Counted from the stretch's first letter, positions 26,515 to 35,485 are shown. The stretch is DNA of 64,000 nucleotides from Treponema sp. (GCA_017484285.1 JAFUTH010000007.1:1-64000), one strand, 5' to 3'. Translations and numbers: made by a program. The notes: generated by a model from the sequence alone, not told the origin.

Positions 26515-27300
26515 ATGAAGAATGATAAAAGAAACGAGCTTGCTGTCTGTGGATTTGAGGCAGTAAAGGCACTTGTAAAGTGCAATCCGCAAAAAATTAC
26601 ACGCTTTTATTATACGCGCGACCGAATGATGGACTTTAAGGACTTGTTCAAGTCACTTGCTGAGCGTCGAGTTCCTTACAACAATATTCCAGAGGGCGAA
26701 CTTGAAAGACTGAGCGGCACTCCGCATCATCAGGGGGTCGTTGCGATGATTCACAACGAAGAAATTCCCCATCTTACGACAGATATAACCGATGAATGGC
26801 TTCACAACAAAGAGAGCGCGATTTTGCTTGACCGTGTGGGTAACGCAAACAATCTCGGTGCGATTGTGCGAAGTGCGGCGTTCTTTGGCTTTAAAAACAT
26901 TGTGATTCCGCGCGATGAAGCGCAATCGTCTGTTACGACAAGCTCGTATCGTGTGGCTCAGGGCGGCATGGAATATGTGAACGTGTATTCGATTCAGTCA
27001 ATTGAAAAACTGCTCGTTTCGATGAAGGGCAAAATGGTGCGATTCGGAACGGATGTGCGTGCGACAACGCCCGTTTCTGAGATTTCTGCGCTGTGTGCTC
27101 AAAAGCAAAAGCCCGCACTCATTGTGCTTGGCAACGAAGAGCACGGAATTTCCCGGATTGTGCGCGATAATTGCGATGCATTGATTACAATTCCGTTCTC
27201 CGCGGATTTTGGCGAAAAAAAATCACAGCCGATTGAAAGCCTTAATGTAGCCCAAGCAGCTGCGATTATTCTGTATGAGGCAAGGGACATCCTGTCTTGA
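26515..27300 (+). CDS. TrmH/SpoU-family RNA 2'-O-methyltransferase
   Basis: 261 residues: an N-terminal substrate-binding domain (KALVKCNPQKITRFYY) and a SPOUT domain with all three motifs: NANNLGAIVRSAAFFG, VLGNEEHGIS and SLNVAQAAAIILYEA. The knotted domain binds S-adenosylmethionine and methylates ribose 2'-OH in rRNA or tRNA; the RlmB/TsnR-like branch acting on 23S rRNA is likely, but the target nucleotide cannot be assigned. Stand-alone gene with its own promoter and terminator. Confidence 0.92.
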   Translation: MKNDKRNELAVCGFEAVKALVKCNPQKITRFYYTRDRMMDFKDLFKSLAERRVPYNNIPEGELERLSGTPHHQGVVAMIHNEEIPHLTTDITDEWLHNKESAILLDRVGNANNLGAIVRSAAFFGFKNIVIPRDEAQSSVTTSSYRVAQGGMEYVNVYSIQSIEKLLVSMKGKMVRFGTDVRATTPVSEISALCAQKQKPALIVLGNEEHGISRIVRDNCDALITIPFSADFGEKKSQPIESLNVAQAAAIILYEARDILS

Positions 27301-27367
27301 CAAGAATTTCCGCAGGAAATTCTTGCGGTCAATTGGCTCTTCGCCGCGTCCGTGCGGCGATTTTTTT
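27301..27367 (+). terminator. Two-hairpin terminator after the SpoU methylase
   Basis: First hairpin CAAGAATTTCC-GCA-GGAAATTCTTG (27301-27325) starts directly after the stop codon. The second, TCGCCGC / GCGGCGA (27341-27360), is followed by seven T residues. The AGAATTT/AAATTCT hairpin followed by a GC hairpin resembles the composite elements at 35829, 37361 and 58427. Confidence 0.8.
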
Positions 27368-27385
27368 ATTTTAGTCAAAGAATTC

Positions 27386-28411
27386 TTATCTATTCATTTC
27401 TGATTGCTTGCCTTTGGTTTGGTGGGCGGCAATAATTGAGCTGATTTCGTTGAAGTCGGAAAGCGGAAGGTCGCCGAAAATCGTGTTTTTGGTGGCACAA
27501 GTGGCGTTTCCGAATTCAGTGGCTTTTTGCGGGTCGTCGTATTGAAGAAGACCGAACAAAACGCCTGCACAGTACGCGTCACCGCTTCCGATTCGGTCAA
27601 CGACATCGATGTCTTTGTACGGCTCTTCGGTGTAGAATTTGTCGTCTTTTTTTGAGTAGACGAGTGAAGTGAACGAATGCACTTTTGGGCTGATGACTTC
27701 GCGCATTGAAGAGGCGATGTAGCTGATGTTCGGGAAATCTTTGCAGAAATCGCGGTGCATGTCCTGGAGCGAGCCAGTTTTTTGGAACATGCGGCGGCAA
27801 CTTTCTTCGGAAATGAAGAGAATGTCGACATACGGAAGAATTGATTTGATGGTAGTGCGTGCTGTATCTTCGTCCCACAGATTTGCGCGGTAGTTTACAT
27901 CGAACGCGATTTGTGCGCCTGCCGCCTTGAATTTTTTAATCATCTCTACGGCGAGGGTGCGCGTGTTTTCGCTCAAAGCGAGCGTGATGCCCGAGGTGTA
28001 GAACATACGAGTTTTTGAGTAAATATCATCTGGAATTTCTGCTGCGGAAATCTTTGTGATTGAGGAATTTTTGCGGTCGTATACAACAGTTGGTTTTCGC
28101 GGATATGCGCCGTTTTCGTAGTAGTAAATGCCGACGCGGGCTTCGGGAGAGTCGTCGAAAATGATGTAGTCGTCGCTCACGCTTGAAGCACGGATTCGGT
28201 TTTTGATGAATGTGCCGAGCTGATTCTTAGGCAAGCGCGTGATGATTCCCGTGCGAAGCCCCAAAAGCGAAACGCCCGAAGCGACATTGAGTTCTGCGCC
28301 GCCCGCGTGTTTTTTAAAAGAGTCGCTTTTGCTGATAAGCTCGTTTACTGAAGGTGAAAGACGAAGCATGATTTCGCCAAATGTAATCAAATCAAATTCT
28401 TTGTGTTCCAT
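27386..28411 (-). CDS. kdgK: 2-keto-3-deoxygluconate kinase (PfkB family)
   Basis: 341 residues. Ribokinase-fold signatures are GGAELNVASGVSLLG near the N-terminus and GSGDAYCAG, with catalytic Asp278, near the C-terminus. N-terminal DLITFGEIMLRLSP and YYYENGAYPRKPTVVYDR resemble KdgK enzymes that phosphorylate 2-keto-3-deoxygluconate, the shared intermediate of galacturonate and glucuronate breakdown; with uxaB nearby this is the likely substrate. Another sugar acid or fructose is possible. No Shine-Dalgarno; promoter directly upstream. Confidence 0.8.
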   Translation of the reverse strand: MEHKEFDLITFGEIMLRLSPSVNELISKSDSFKKHAGGAELNVASGVSLLGLRTGIITRLPKNQLGTFIKNRIRASSVSDDYIIFDDSPEARVGIYYYENGAYPRKPTVVYDRKNSSITKISAAEIPDDIYSKTRMFYTSGITLALSENTRTLAVEMIKKFKAAGAQIAFDVNYRANLWDEDTARTTIKSILPYVDILFISEESCRRMFQKTGSLQDMHRDFCKDFPNISYIASSMREVISPKVHSFTSLVYSKKDDKFYTEEPYKDIDVVDRIGSGDAYCAGVLFGLLQYDDPQKATEFGNATCATKNTIFGDLPLSDFNEISSIIAAHQTKGKQSEMNR

Positions 28412-28417
28412 GCGTTT

Positions 28418-28446
28418 ATTTTATCTTTTTATTGATGTGTGAACAA
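28418..28446 (-). promoter_or_regulatory. Promoter of kdgK, probably leaderless
   Basis: On the minus strand: TTGTTC (28446-28441), 17 bases, TAAAAT (28423-28418), six bases, ATG 28411. Confidence 0.5.
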
Positions 28447-28492
28447 GGGGAAATGAGCGCTTAGATTCGCTAAAAAAACGCTTTTATCTGTC

Positions 28493-28498
28493 GATAAT
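28493..28498 (+). promoter_or_regulatory. -10 element six bases before the GerMN gene
   Basis: GATAAT followed by AAAAAT and ATG 28505. No convincing -35 and no Shine-Dalgarno. Confidence 0.35.
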
Positions 28499-28504
28499 AA
28501 AAAT

Positions 28505-29485
28505 ATGAGTGAAAAGGGAAAGAAGTCAAAAAAGAAAACAGGGCTTGGTCTTGCCATCTGGATTCTGATGTTTTTGATAATTTTGATTGTTTTTTTAGTC
28601 AAACAAGAAGAAATAAAAGAGAATTTTGACAAATCGGGTGCGACGGCGCTCATCGAAAAGAAAATCGGAAAGGAACTCTCTGACAAAAAACAGCCGCAAA
28701 AGACGGACGATTCAGAGGAGACGATTATCGATTTGACGAAGAATTTCAAAAAAAGCGAGCCTGTTGAACGAGCAGAGCCTGCGCAAAAGACCGTGCCAAG
28801 CCCGAAATCTGAGGAAAAAAAACCCGAGGTGGCGTTAAAGACCGTCGAGACTCAGAACTCTGCGCCTGTAAAGAGCGCACCAGCTGCTTCTGAGACGAAC
28901 GAGAAAGCGCCAGAAACGGCGCAAACGCAGAAGACAGAGAGTACGACTGCAAAATCTCAGCAAACGCAAGCTCAAAAAGAACAGACTGCTCCCGCTCAGC
29001 CGACTCAGACGAAGCCAGTTGTCGCGCAAAAGACAGAAACGCCTGTTCCGAGTCCTGCGCCTGTTGCAAATACGATAAAGGCAAAAATCTGTTTTGTTGC
29101 GATTGACAGCGATGGTCCCGTCGTGCGAAAAGAAGTCACCCGAAGCGTTGAAAAAGATTCTCCGATGGGTGACGCGCTCAGAATGTTGCTTGCCGGGCCG
29201 AGCGCAACAGAGGCAAAAACGGGCTGCCGTTCATTGATTCCCGAGGGCACGCGTTTGTTGGGCGCGAGCGTAAAAAACGGCATTGCGACACTTAATTTTA
29301 GCGAAGAATTTCAGTTCAATCAGTTTGGGGCGGAAGGTTCGCTCGCGCAACTCATGCAGGTCGTGTATACGGCGACAAATTTTAGCACAGTGAAGGGCGT
29401 TCAGATTTTGATTGAAGGGCAAAAGCGAGACTACCTCACCGAAGGCGTGTGGATTGGCAGTCCGCTCAACAGAAACAGCTTCTAA
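28505..29485 (+). CDS. Membrane-anchored GerMN-domain protein
   Basis: 326 residues. A lysine-rich N-terminus, one membrane helix (LAIWILMFLIILIVFLV), a long low-complexity linker of about 130 residues rich in Ala, Pro, Gln, Thr and Lys, then a GerMN domain from about residue 195 (GDALRMLLAGPSATEAKTG, LIPEGTRLLGASVKNGIATL). GerMN domains occur in spore-germination GerM and in non-sporulating bacteria as envelope proteins of unknown role. The linker probably spans the periplasm or peptidoglycan. Convergent with the secreted-protein gene at 29505. Confidence 0.85.
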   Translation: MSEKGKKSKKKTGLGLAIWILMFLIILIVFLVKQEEIKENFDKSGATALIEKKIGKELSDKKQPQKTDDSEETIIDLTKNFKKSEPVERAEPAQKTVPSPKSEEKKPEVALKTVETQNSAPVKSAPAASETNEKAPETAQTQKTESTTAKSQQTQAQKEQTAPAQPTQTKPVVAQKTETPVPSPAPVANTIKAKICFVAIDSDGPVVRKEVTRSVEKDSPMGDALRMLLAGPSATEAKTGCRSLIPEGTRLLGASVKNGIATLNFSEEFQFNQFGAEGSLAQLMQVVYTATNFSTVKGVQILIEGQKRDYLTEGVWIGSPLNRNSF

Positions 29486-29504
29486 TTCCAAACAATTCCT
29501 AAAA

Positions 29505-30572
29505 TCACTCGAACGAATTAAGAATTGCGTTGAAGTATTTTTTATTTGGTTCGTATGCACCCGCAAAAACGGTGAGTGTGTACAATCCGACCGTTTTTGT
29601 GTCTATTTCACGCAAAAATTTGAAATCATACGTGTAGGTATCGCTCTCAGCATGGTATGAAACCTGCGTAAACAGCGTGCCCGTCGTTTTTGCTTCGATT
29701 TTTTGATTTACCCAATTCGGATACACAAACTCCGTGCCCAAAAGCAAACGCCGTTTTAACACATCAATTTGCCCTTCCATTGGTGAGGTGACTTCATTTA
29801 CCGTAAAGACCGAAAGATTTCCGAGCGTGTAAAAATTTTCAGCGGCGGCGTTCCATGAAGAATCGAGCGTTGCTTTGAGTTCTGCGGAATTTTCGGTCGC
29901 TTTGTAAGAAATGGCGACGGGCTTTGCTTTTTTGTCTTTTTTGAATTTGTGGTTTTTGTCGGTGAATTTCTCATCGATTCCCATAAATTTAGCGAAACTC
30001 TGATCTTCGGCAGAAATGAGCTGCCCCGCCGTTACAATTTGCAGGACGGTCTTTTTGTCAACAGAGACAATTTTTTCGAGATTGAAAATCGGAATGAGCG
30101 GATTGAAATAGAGCGTGACGTTTCCGCCAAACTGCTCATAATCCTGATACTCCGACTTTGGCGCAGTGACTTCGCCCGCATTTTGTCGGCGTTTTGTCAT
30201 TTCGTAGATAAAATCGTGAATATAGTTGACCAAATCAGTGTCTTCGGGCGTAATTGCCGAAAGAATTCGCTCGCCAGTCAGTTCAAGATTTTCTTTTTTT
30301 GAGTCAATCGTAAAAAGAATGTAAATTGATTTTTCGGGTTTTGCGTCTTTTTTTGTTTTAACCGCCGGTGCGTAATATCGCAAACCGTACGTCGATTCAT
30401 CATAGTAGACGATTCCAATGTAAGATTCGCGCTCAAAACTCGTGTCGCGATAATACACGTACTGCCCCGAGAAATCAGGCACAGACGGCGTAATTGCGGG
30501 AAGAGCGAAGAAAATTGAAAACTGAAAGAGGAAAATTGAAAATGAAATGAGTGATTTTTTGAAACGATTCAT
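29505..30572 (-). CDS. Secreted protein of unknown function
   Basis: 355 residues with a hydrophobic signal peptide (SLISFSIFLFQFSIFFALPA), no lipobox. Mature part has FSGQYVYYRDTSFERESYIG and VYYDESTYGLRYYAPA near the start, and TGTLFTQVSYHAESDTYTYD and LTVFAGAYEPNKKYFNAIL at the end, suggesting beta-rich periplasmic or outer-membrane structure. I recognise no characterised family; it is probably a conserved spirochaete protein. Start at 30572 has GGAG upstream. It is separated from proS by a GC-rich double-hairpin element. Confidence 0.7.
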   Translation of the reverse strand: MNRFKKSLISFSIFLFQFSIFFALPAITPSVPDFSGQYVYYRDTSFERESYIGIVYYDESTYGLRYYAPAVKTKKDAKPEKSIYILFTIDSKKENLELTGERILSAITPEDTDLVNYIHDFIYEMTKRRQNAGEVTAPKSEYQDYEQFGGNVTLYFNPLIPIFNLEKIVSVDKKTVLQIVTAGQLISAEDQSFAKFMGIDEKFTDKNHKFKKDKKAKPVAISYKATENSAELKATLDSSWNAAAENFYTLGNLSVFTVNEVTSPMEGQIDVLKRRLLLGTEFVYPNWVNQKIEAKTTGTLFTQVSYHAESDTYTYDFKFLREIDTKTVGLYTLTVFAGAYEPNKKYFNAILNSFE

Positions 30573-30591
30573 GGAATTTCTCCGGGGGCGT

Positions 30592-30660
30592 TACGGGGGA
30601 TTCCCCCGTAGAGTGGGGAGCGACCAACGAAGTGGGCGCGAGGGGAGAGACTTCTCCCCT
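30592..30660. repeat. GC-rich double-hairpin intergenic element
   Basis: Hairpin TACGGGGG-ATT-CCCCCGTA (30592-30610) and hairpin AGGGGAGA-GACT-TCTCCCCT (30641-30660), joined by a G-rich stretch with GTGGGGAGCGACC. It lies after the proS stop and before the start of the secreted-protein gene. On the plus strand the second hairpin is followed by TTTATTTTAT. Composition differs sharply from flanking sequence. Confidence 0.6.
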
Positions 30661-30665
30661 TTATT

Positions 30666-32498
30666 TTATCCGTTTAAGCGGGCAAGTTCTGCTTTGATGA
30701 AATCTTCTGCCTTGCTCGCCGCTTCCGTTGCAGGAACAAGTTCAGCTTCGCTGGCACTGCGGGGCTTGAATTCCACGTTCGGGAGATTTTTGTCGCCAAC
30801 GGTGATTCGAAGCGGGATTCCCATAAGCTCCATGTCGGCGAATTTAACGCCTGGTCGCTCGGCACGGTCGTCAAGAAGCACTTCGATTCCTGCTTTTTTG
30901 AGCGCGTCGTAGATTTTGTCGGCCTCTTCCTTCATTGCGCCCTCGTATTTGATTGGCACAATGCAGACTTGGAACGGAGCGACCGTCATCGGCCAGATAA
31001 TGCCTTTTTCGTCGTTGTTTTTTTCGATGATTGAGGCAAGCGTGCGGTCAACACCGATTCCGTAGCAGCCCATCGTCGGCTCAGTAGGCTTTCCGTTCTG
31101 ACCGAGGAAGGTGACATGCATTGATTTGGTGTATTTGTGACCGAGCTTGAAAATGTGACCGAGTTCGTTGCCCTTTTTCTGATAGAAGACTCCGCCACAG
31201 CACGCGCATTTGTCGCCTTCTTTGACCGTGCGCACGTCCGCGTTGATGTACGGCGTAAAATCTCGGAGCGGCTCGACATGCCTTACATGGTAGCCGTCTT
31301 TTCCCGCGCCAGTGATTGCGTCGTGCATTTGGGCAACACCGTCTTTTACGACAGAATAATCAACGACGAGCGGGCAAAGGGAGGTCATCGGACCGACGAA
31401 TCCGTGACCTGCCTGCGCCCATTCGACAATTTCTTCGTCTTCTGCAAGAACGACTTCGCTTGCTTTGAGCGTGGCGGCAAGTTTTGCTTCGTTTACGTCC
31501 AAATCAGAGCGGATACAAACGCACACATAACTGACCGGGAAGTAATCGCCCGCGCTTTCTTTGACACGCTTCCATTTTTTAGCGGCTTCGACACCTTCAA
31601 AATCCAAAGAAGAATTGATGACACGGTAAATGAGGCACTTTATGAACATTTTCGGCGACTCGTCGAAGAATTTTTCCATGTCCTCGATTGAGAACACGTT
31701 CGGAGTCTCGACCATTTCAAGAGCTTTGTCTGTAGCGGAAACCTTTTCGCCCTTTTTGTTCGTTGAATCGTCTGGAGCGCATTCAGCCTTTTCGACATTG
31801 GCGGCGTAACCGCATTTTTCGTTCGGGCAGATAATGAGCGTGTCATCTCCAATCGGGCTTTCGACCATGAATTCCTCAGAGCCGCTTCCGCCCATTGCGC
31901 CTGAGTCAGCCTTTACGGGAATGATTTTCAAGCCCAATCGCTTGAAGATGCGGAAATATGCTTTTTCGTAGGCTTTGTATGATTCGTCCAAAGATTCATC
32001 ATCGGCGTTCATCGTGTATGCGTCCATCATGATGAATTCGCGCCCGCGCATTACGCCGTATCGTGGACGGATTTCATCGCGGTATTTGGTGTTGATTTGA
32101 TAGAGGTTTACGGGAAGCTGCTTATATGAGTCAAGCGCGTCGCGCACGATGGCGGTGTAGGCTTCTTCGGCAGTGGGCGAGACAACCATGTCCTGCTCGG
32201 CACGGTTTTTTGCTTTGAGCATTTGCGGGCCCATTGTTTCCCAGCGGCCGCTTTCCTTCCAGATTTCTCCCGGAACGATGACCGTTGATTTGAATTCAAG
32301 TGCGCCAGAAGCGTCAAGCTCCTCGCGGATAATATTTTCAAGTTTATAAAGAGAGCGCACACCCAGCGGAAGATATGTGTAAAGACCGTTTCCCAGTTTG
32401 CGTGTGATTCCTGCCCTGAGCATGAGTTTGTGGCTCGCGATGACAGCCTCGCTCGGAGCCTCGCGGAGCGTTGAAATATAGAATTGTGATGCTTTCAT
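30666..32498 (-). CDS. proS: Prolyl-tRNA synthetase
   Basis: 610 residues, the bacterial type with an inserted editing domain. Class II signatures include the N-terminal RAGITRKLGNGLYTYLPLG, motif 2 region RDEIRPRYGVMRGREFIMMD and motif 3 GCYGIGVDRTLASIIE. The editing (INS) domain spans roughly 230-390, and the C-terminal anticodon-binding domain begins near 500. It charges tRNA-Pro and probably clears mischarged Ala. It has its own promoter just after the phosphofructokinase terminator, and no Shine-Dalgarno. Confidence 0.97.
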   Translation of the reverse strand: MKASQFYISTLREAPSEAVIASHKLMLRAGITRKLGNGLYTYLPLGVRSLYKLENIIREELDASGALEFKSTVIVPGEIWKESGRWETMGPQMLKAKNRAEQDMVVSPTAEEAYTAIVRDALDSYKQLPVNLYQINTKYRDEIRPRYGVMRGREFIMMDAYTMNADDESLDESYKAYEKAYFRIFKRLGLKIIPVKADSGAMGGSGSEEFMVESPIGDDTLIICPNEKCGYAANVEKAECAPDDSTNKKGEKVSATDKALEMVETPNVFSIEDMEKFFDESPKMFIKCLIYRVINSSLDFEGVEAAKKWKRVKESAGDYFPVSYVCVCIRSDLDVNEAKLAATLKASEVVLAEDEEIVEWAQAGHGFVGPMTSLCPLVVDYSVVKDGVAQMHDAITGAGKDGYHVRHVEPLRDFTPYINADVRTVKEGDKCACCGGVFYQKKGNELGHIFKLGHKYTKSMHVTFLGQNGKPTEPTMGCYGIGVDRTLASIIEKNNDEKGIIWPMTVAPFQVCIVPIKYEGAMKEEADKIYDALKKAGIEVLLDDRAERPGVKFADMELMGIPLRITVGDKNLPNVEFKPRSASEAELVPATEAASKAEDFIKAELARLNG

Positions 32499-32504
32499 GC
32501 TGTT

Positions 32505-32533
32505 ATTTTATTGAAAAAACGGCATTTACTCAA
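32505..32533 (-). promoter_or_regulatory. Promoter of proS, probably leaderless
   Basis: On the minus strand: TTGAGT (32533-32528), 17 bases, TAAAAT (32510-32505), six bases, ATG 32498. It begins immediately after the upstream terminator. Confidence 0.55.
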
Positions 32534-32560
32534 TAAAGAGAAAACCGCCCCAAAGGGCGG
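32534..32560 (-). terminator. Rho-independent terminator after the phosphofructokinase
   Basis: On the minus strand: CCGCCC-TTTG-GGGCGG followed by TTTTCTCTTT. Confidence 0.85.
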
Positions 32561-32569
32561 CAGTGTTCC

Positions 32570-33793
32570 TTACATTGTCAGATTCAAATGTCGTGGCAGA
32601 CCGTCGACCATAATCGGGCTAAGTTCAGCCTGAATGAGCGGGTGAATGTAGTGGATTAAATCCTGCGTAACGTAATCGTCATCGGTAATCCACTCGAGGG
32701 GGATTTTCTTTTCGATGTTTGCGATTTTGCTTACATCCGCAGTTTCGGTGATGCACATGTACGGGTCGTCAGAAACGCGCTTAAGGACGACGACTTTGCC
32801 CGTTTCGCCCTCGAATGCCGCTTTGACCGCCGCACCGCCGACATTGTATGCCTCGGTGATGTCTGTTCGGCTTGACATGTGAGCCGCGCAGCGCTGGAGC
32901 GTAGAAAGCTCGATTGCACGCGCCTTTGTGCCAAGCTCCGCGGTGATTTTGTTCGCGAGGAATTTTGCCGTACCGCTCATTTGCTTGTGACCGAACGCAT
33001 CGACGAATTCAACGTGCTCAGCCAATTCGAACACGAAGCGACCGTCCGCAACGCGCACACCTTCCGAGACAGCCACAACGATTGATTTGCCCGTTTTTGA
33101 AAGCTCTTTAACGCGCGCGATGAAATGGTCGACATCAAAGACTTTTTCTGGAAGATAAATCAAATCAACGCCTTCGCAGTCGTCAGATTTTGCGAGAGCC
33201 GCCGCCGCTGTAAGCCAACCTGCGTTACGACCCATGATTTCGACGACAGAGATGGTGGGGTAGTCGTAGACATGACCGTCACGGATGATTTCCTTCATGG
33301 TTGCCGCGATGAATTTTGCCGCTGAGCCGTAACCCGGAGTGTGGTCAGTGATTGCCAAGTCGTTGTCGATTGTTTTTGGAACGCCCATGAAACGAATGTC
33401 GCTGTTTACGGTTTTGGCGTATTTTGTGAGTTTGTCGATGGTGTCCATTGAGTCGTTGCCACCAATGTAGAAGAAGAATTTGATGTCGAGTTTTTTGAGG
33501 ATTTCAAAGATTTTTTCGTAGGTTGCCTTGTCTTTTTCGACATCGGGGAGCTTGAATCGACATGAACCGAGTGCTGATGAAGGCGTTCGTTTAAGCAAGT
33601 CGATTGCCATTGGTGAATTGAGTTTGTCGGTCAAATCGACATATTTTTCGTCGAGAAGACCTTTGATGCCGTTGCACATACCGTAGATTTTTTTGGCTCC
33701 GCGGTCGAGTGCGGTCTTGAATACACCTGCCAAACTTGAGTTAATGACAGCGGTAGGACCACCTGACTGTCCGACGATTACGTTTCCGTTCAT
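32570..33793 (-). CDS. Pyrophosphate-dependent 6-phosphofructokinase type
   Basis: 407 residues from ATG 33793, which has GGAG eight bases upstream. The phosphate-donor loop reads GGNDSMDT (from G111), with Asp114 at the site where ATP enzymes have Gly, and MGVPKTIDNDL, with Lys140; both features mark pyrophosphate users. The Asn in GGND instead of GGDD is a small departure. It converts fructose 6-phosphate to the 1,6-bisphosphate reversibly, the usual glycolytic step in treponemes. A 23-bp palindrome lies between promoter and gene. Confidence 0.92.
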   Translation of the reverse strand: MNGNVIVGQSGGPTAVINSSLAGVFKTALDRGAKKIYGMCNGIKGLLDEKYVDLTDKLNSPMAIDLLKRTPSSALGSCRFKLPDVEKDKATYEKIFEILKKLDIKFFFYIGGNDSMDTIDKLTKYAKTVNSDIRFMGVPKTIDNDLAITDHTPGYGSAAKFIAATMKEIIRDGHVYDYPTISVVEIMGRNAGWLTAAAALAKSDDCEGVDLIYLPEKVFDVDHFIARVKELSKTGKSIVVAVSEGVRVADGRFVFELAEHVEFVDAFGHKQMSGTAKFLANKITAELGTKARAIELSTLQRCAAHMSSRTDITEAYNVGGAAVKAAFEGETGKVVVLKRVSDDPYMCITETADVSKIANIEKKIPLEWITDDDYVTQDLIHYIHPLIQAELSPIMVDGLPRHLNLTM

Positions 33794-33819
33794 GTAATTG
33801 CTCCAATAAAAAAATGAGG

Positions 33820-33842
33820 CTATTTGAATCGGATTCAAATAG
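33820..33842. promoter_or_regulatory. 23-bp palindrome upstream of the phosphofructokinase gene
   Basis: CTATTTGAATC-G-GATTCAAATAG, perfect arms of 11. A TTGTCT / TAAAAT promoter on the minus strand lies about 20 bases further upstream, so the palindrome is in the predicted 5' leader. It may be an operator or an mRNA hairpin. Confidence 0.5.
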
Positions 33843-33893
33843 TTCCGAATATCTTATTTTACCACGAATTCACAGAAAGACAAAGGAAAAAGA

Positions 33894-34018
33894 AACAAAA
33901 AAGGACGGCACCGCTTGCTACAGTGCCGCCCAACTTCCGCATAGCCTGAAGGACTGGCAATCTGCGGAAGGTTTTTGAAAAGTTACTCATTCCCAAAACG
34001 TGTGTAGAATTGGGAATG
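33894..34018 (-). terminator. Three-hairpin terminator after the beta-sandwich lipoprotein
   Basis: In transcript order: CATTCCCAA / TTGGGAATG (33988-34018), CTTCCGCA / TGCGGAAG (33934-33970), and CGGCAC / GTGCCG (33906-33928), the last followed by T residues on the minus strand. Same three-hairpin plan as the elements at 35829, 37361 and 58427. Confidence 0.7.
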
Positions 34019-34031
34019 ACGAGGAAACGGG

Positions 34032-35339
34032 TTAGTTAGCGGTAACAACCGTAATGCCTGTTATATCAATTCCACCTGCTCCTGCACCACCGCGTGAGAA
34101 ACCTGCGATGACTTTTGTTCCTGCGGCGACAGTCGCCTCAATATCAAAAGTATCGTTGCCTGTCTTCAAGGCAACTGAATCGTGCACGGCAAGAATTTTA
34201 TTGTCAGCATTATCAAGAAGCACAACTATGCCTGAATCTGCGGTCGCAGAGTTTGAGTTTTTTGCTAGTATAGAAAATGTGACTTTTAAATTTCCGCTAG
34301 AAGCAAGTTTTGAGGTATCGATGCCAACATAGCGGTCGAGAGTTTCTGAAAGTGTTTCACCTACACTTGTTGTTGCAAAGGTAGCTGTCGTTCCACCGTT
34401 GTAGTTGATGTTGTTAGTATCTTTTCGAAGACGCATACCATTTTTAGCGGTTGCGTTAAAAATGAGCGGAACTGTGTCTGACGGGAAAGTTGTCAAATCC
34501 AAGCTAAGTGCAGGTGTTTTGTCGGTATTACCGATATATGAGTCGGCAGAAACTGCTTCTCCATCTGTCAAAGCCAAGAAATCAGCGGTGAAGTTTACGC
34601 TTGAAGGCGTGTCACCTGCCACTGTCTTTGTGATTGATGCTTCGCTGATGGTAAAGTCACCTTCATTGAATATGAGCGTACCTGCGGTGAGAGCGTCGTA
34701 GAATTTGCCGATGAATGTTGAAATTGCACCGTCCCAAATAGTTGAGCCGTATGTTACCCATGTTGCGCCGTTGAGTGTGAAGACAATCGTAGAATCGCTC
34801 TTGTTGAGGGCGATAGTGATTGCGACTTCGCTACCTGTTTGGTCGCTGTTGTAATCGAGCCCTTCGCCGACCGTTGCACCCTCTGAACTTGGGAATGCAT
34901 TTTTTTCTGCGAGTGTTGAGCCTTCCTCTGTGTTGTTCCAGGGGTCAAGATTCGGAATGGTAATAATGTAGTTATCCGCTGTGGTCAAAATTTTTGTAGT
35001 CCAGTCGTTTGTGCCGGCTGCAATTGTTGTTTTGAGCGAGACAGTGACAGATGTCGCATCGCTTACGTCGAATGCCGAAATCGTTGATTTCGTTGTTGCG
35101 CTCGGAGTGATTGTGTTTCCGCTCACAGTCCATGCGACTGTTCCTGTATCGCCAGTGCTGTCATCCTCATTTGCTTTTTCACTTCCTGAACCTGTGTCCG
35201 AATTGTCAACAACTCCTTCTTGTTTGCTGTCTGTGTTACCATCGCCACCGTCATCGTCAGAGCATGACAGGAACAATCCGCCGAACAAAAGTGCGCCCGC
35301 AGCAAGCAAAGCAGCAATTTTTCCAGTTTTCTTCATCAT
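34032..35339 (-). CDS. Large lipoprotein with beta-sandwich domains
   Basis: 435 residues from ATG 35339 (GGAGG eight bases upstream; the in-frame start at 35393 has none). Lipobox FLSC with Cys26, then an acidic Asp/Gly/Ser-rich linker. The mature part is Thr/Ser-rich with two beta-sandwich-like units; the second (FTADFLALTDGEAVSADSYI to GAGGIDITGITVVTAN) has the same layout as the lipoprotein at 15989, and I infer homology. Surface display and polysaccharide binding are plausible; no catalytic motif is seen. Divergent from a paralogous XRE regulator. Confidence 0.78.
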   Translation of the reverse strand: MMKKTGKIAALLAAGALLFGGLFLSCSDDDGGDGNTDSKQEGVVDNSDTGSGSEKANEDDSTGDTGTVAWTVSGNTITPSATTKSTISAFDVSDATSVTVSLKTTIAAGTNDWTTKILTTADNYIITIPNLDPWNNTEEGSTLAEKNAFPSSEGATVGEGLDYNSDQTGSEVAITIALNKSDSTIVFTLNGATWVTYGSTIWDGAISTFIGKFYDALTAGTLIFNEGDFTISEASITKTVAGDTPSSVNFTADFLALTDGEAVSADSYIGNTDKTPALSLDLTTFPSDTVPLIFNATAKNGMRLRKDTNNINYNGGTTATFATTSVGETLSETLDRYVGIDTSKLASSGNLKVTFSILAKNSNSATADSGIVVLLDNADNKILAVHDSVALKTGNDTFDIEATVAAGTKVIAGFSRGGAGAGGIDITGITVVTAN

Positions 35340-35365
35340 TTTGTATGCCTCCTTTTTTGCATTTG

Positions 35366-35485
35366 ATGAATTAGTAAATTTACGATTATTCACTATTAAA
35401 TAAGAGTAAATTTATGAATTAGTAAGTACATAATAACCATAAATATACGGATTGTCAAATTTAGAGTCATAAATTTACATAAAAT
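35366..35485. promoter_or_regulatory. Control region between lipoprotein and XRE gene with long inverted and direct repeats
   Basis: A 12-bp perfect inverted repeat GTAAATTTATGA (35406-35417) and TCATAAATTTAC (35467-35478), arms 61 bp apart centre to centre. The palindrome GTAAATTTAC (35374-35383) is a third related site. ATGAATTAGTAA occurs twice (35366-35377 and 35414-35425). TAAAAT (35480-35485), six bases before the XRE ATG, abuts the right arm, so autoregulation is likely. Confidence 0.55.

Noticed and set aside
31137..31691. 184-codon plus-strand frame opposite proS
   Set aside because: Mirror frame of an intact essential gene, without ribosome-binding site or domain.
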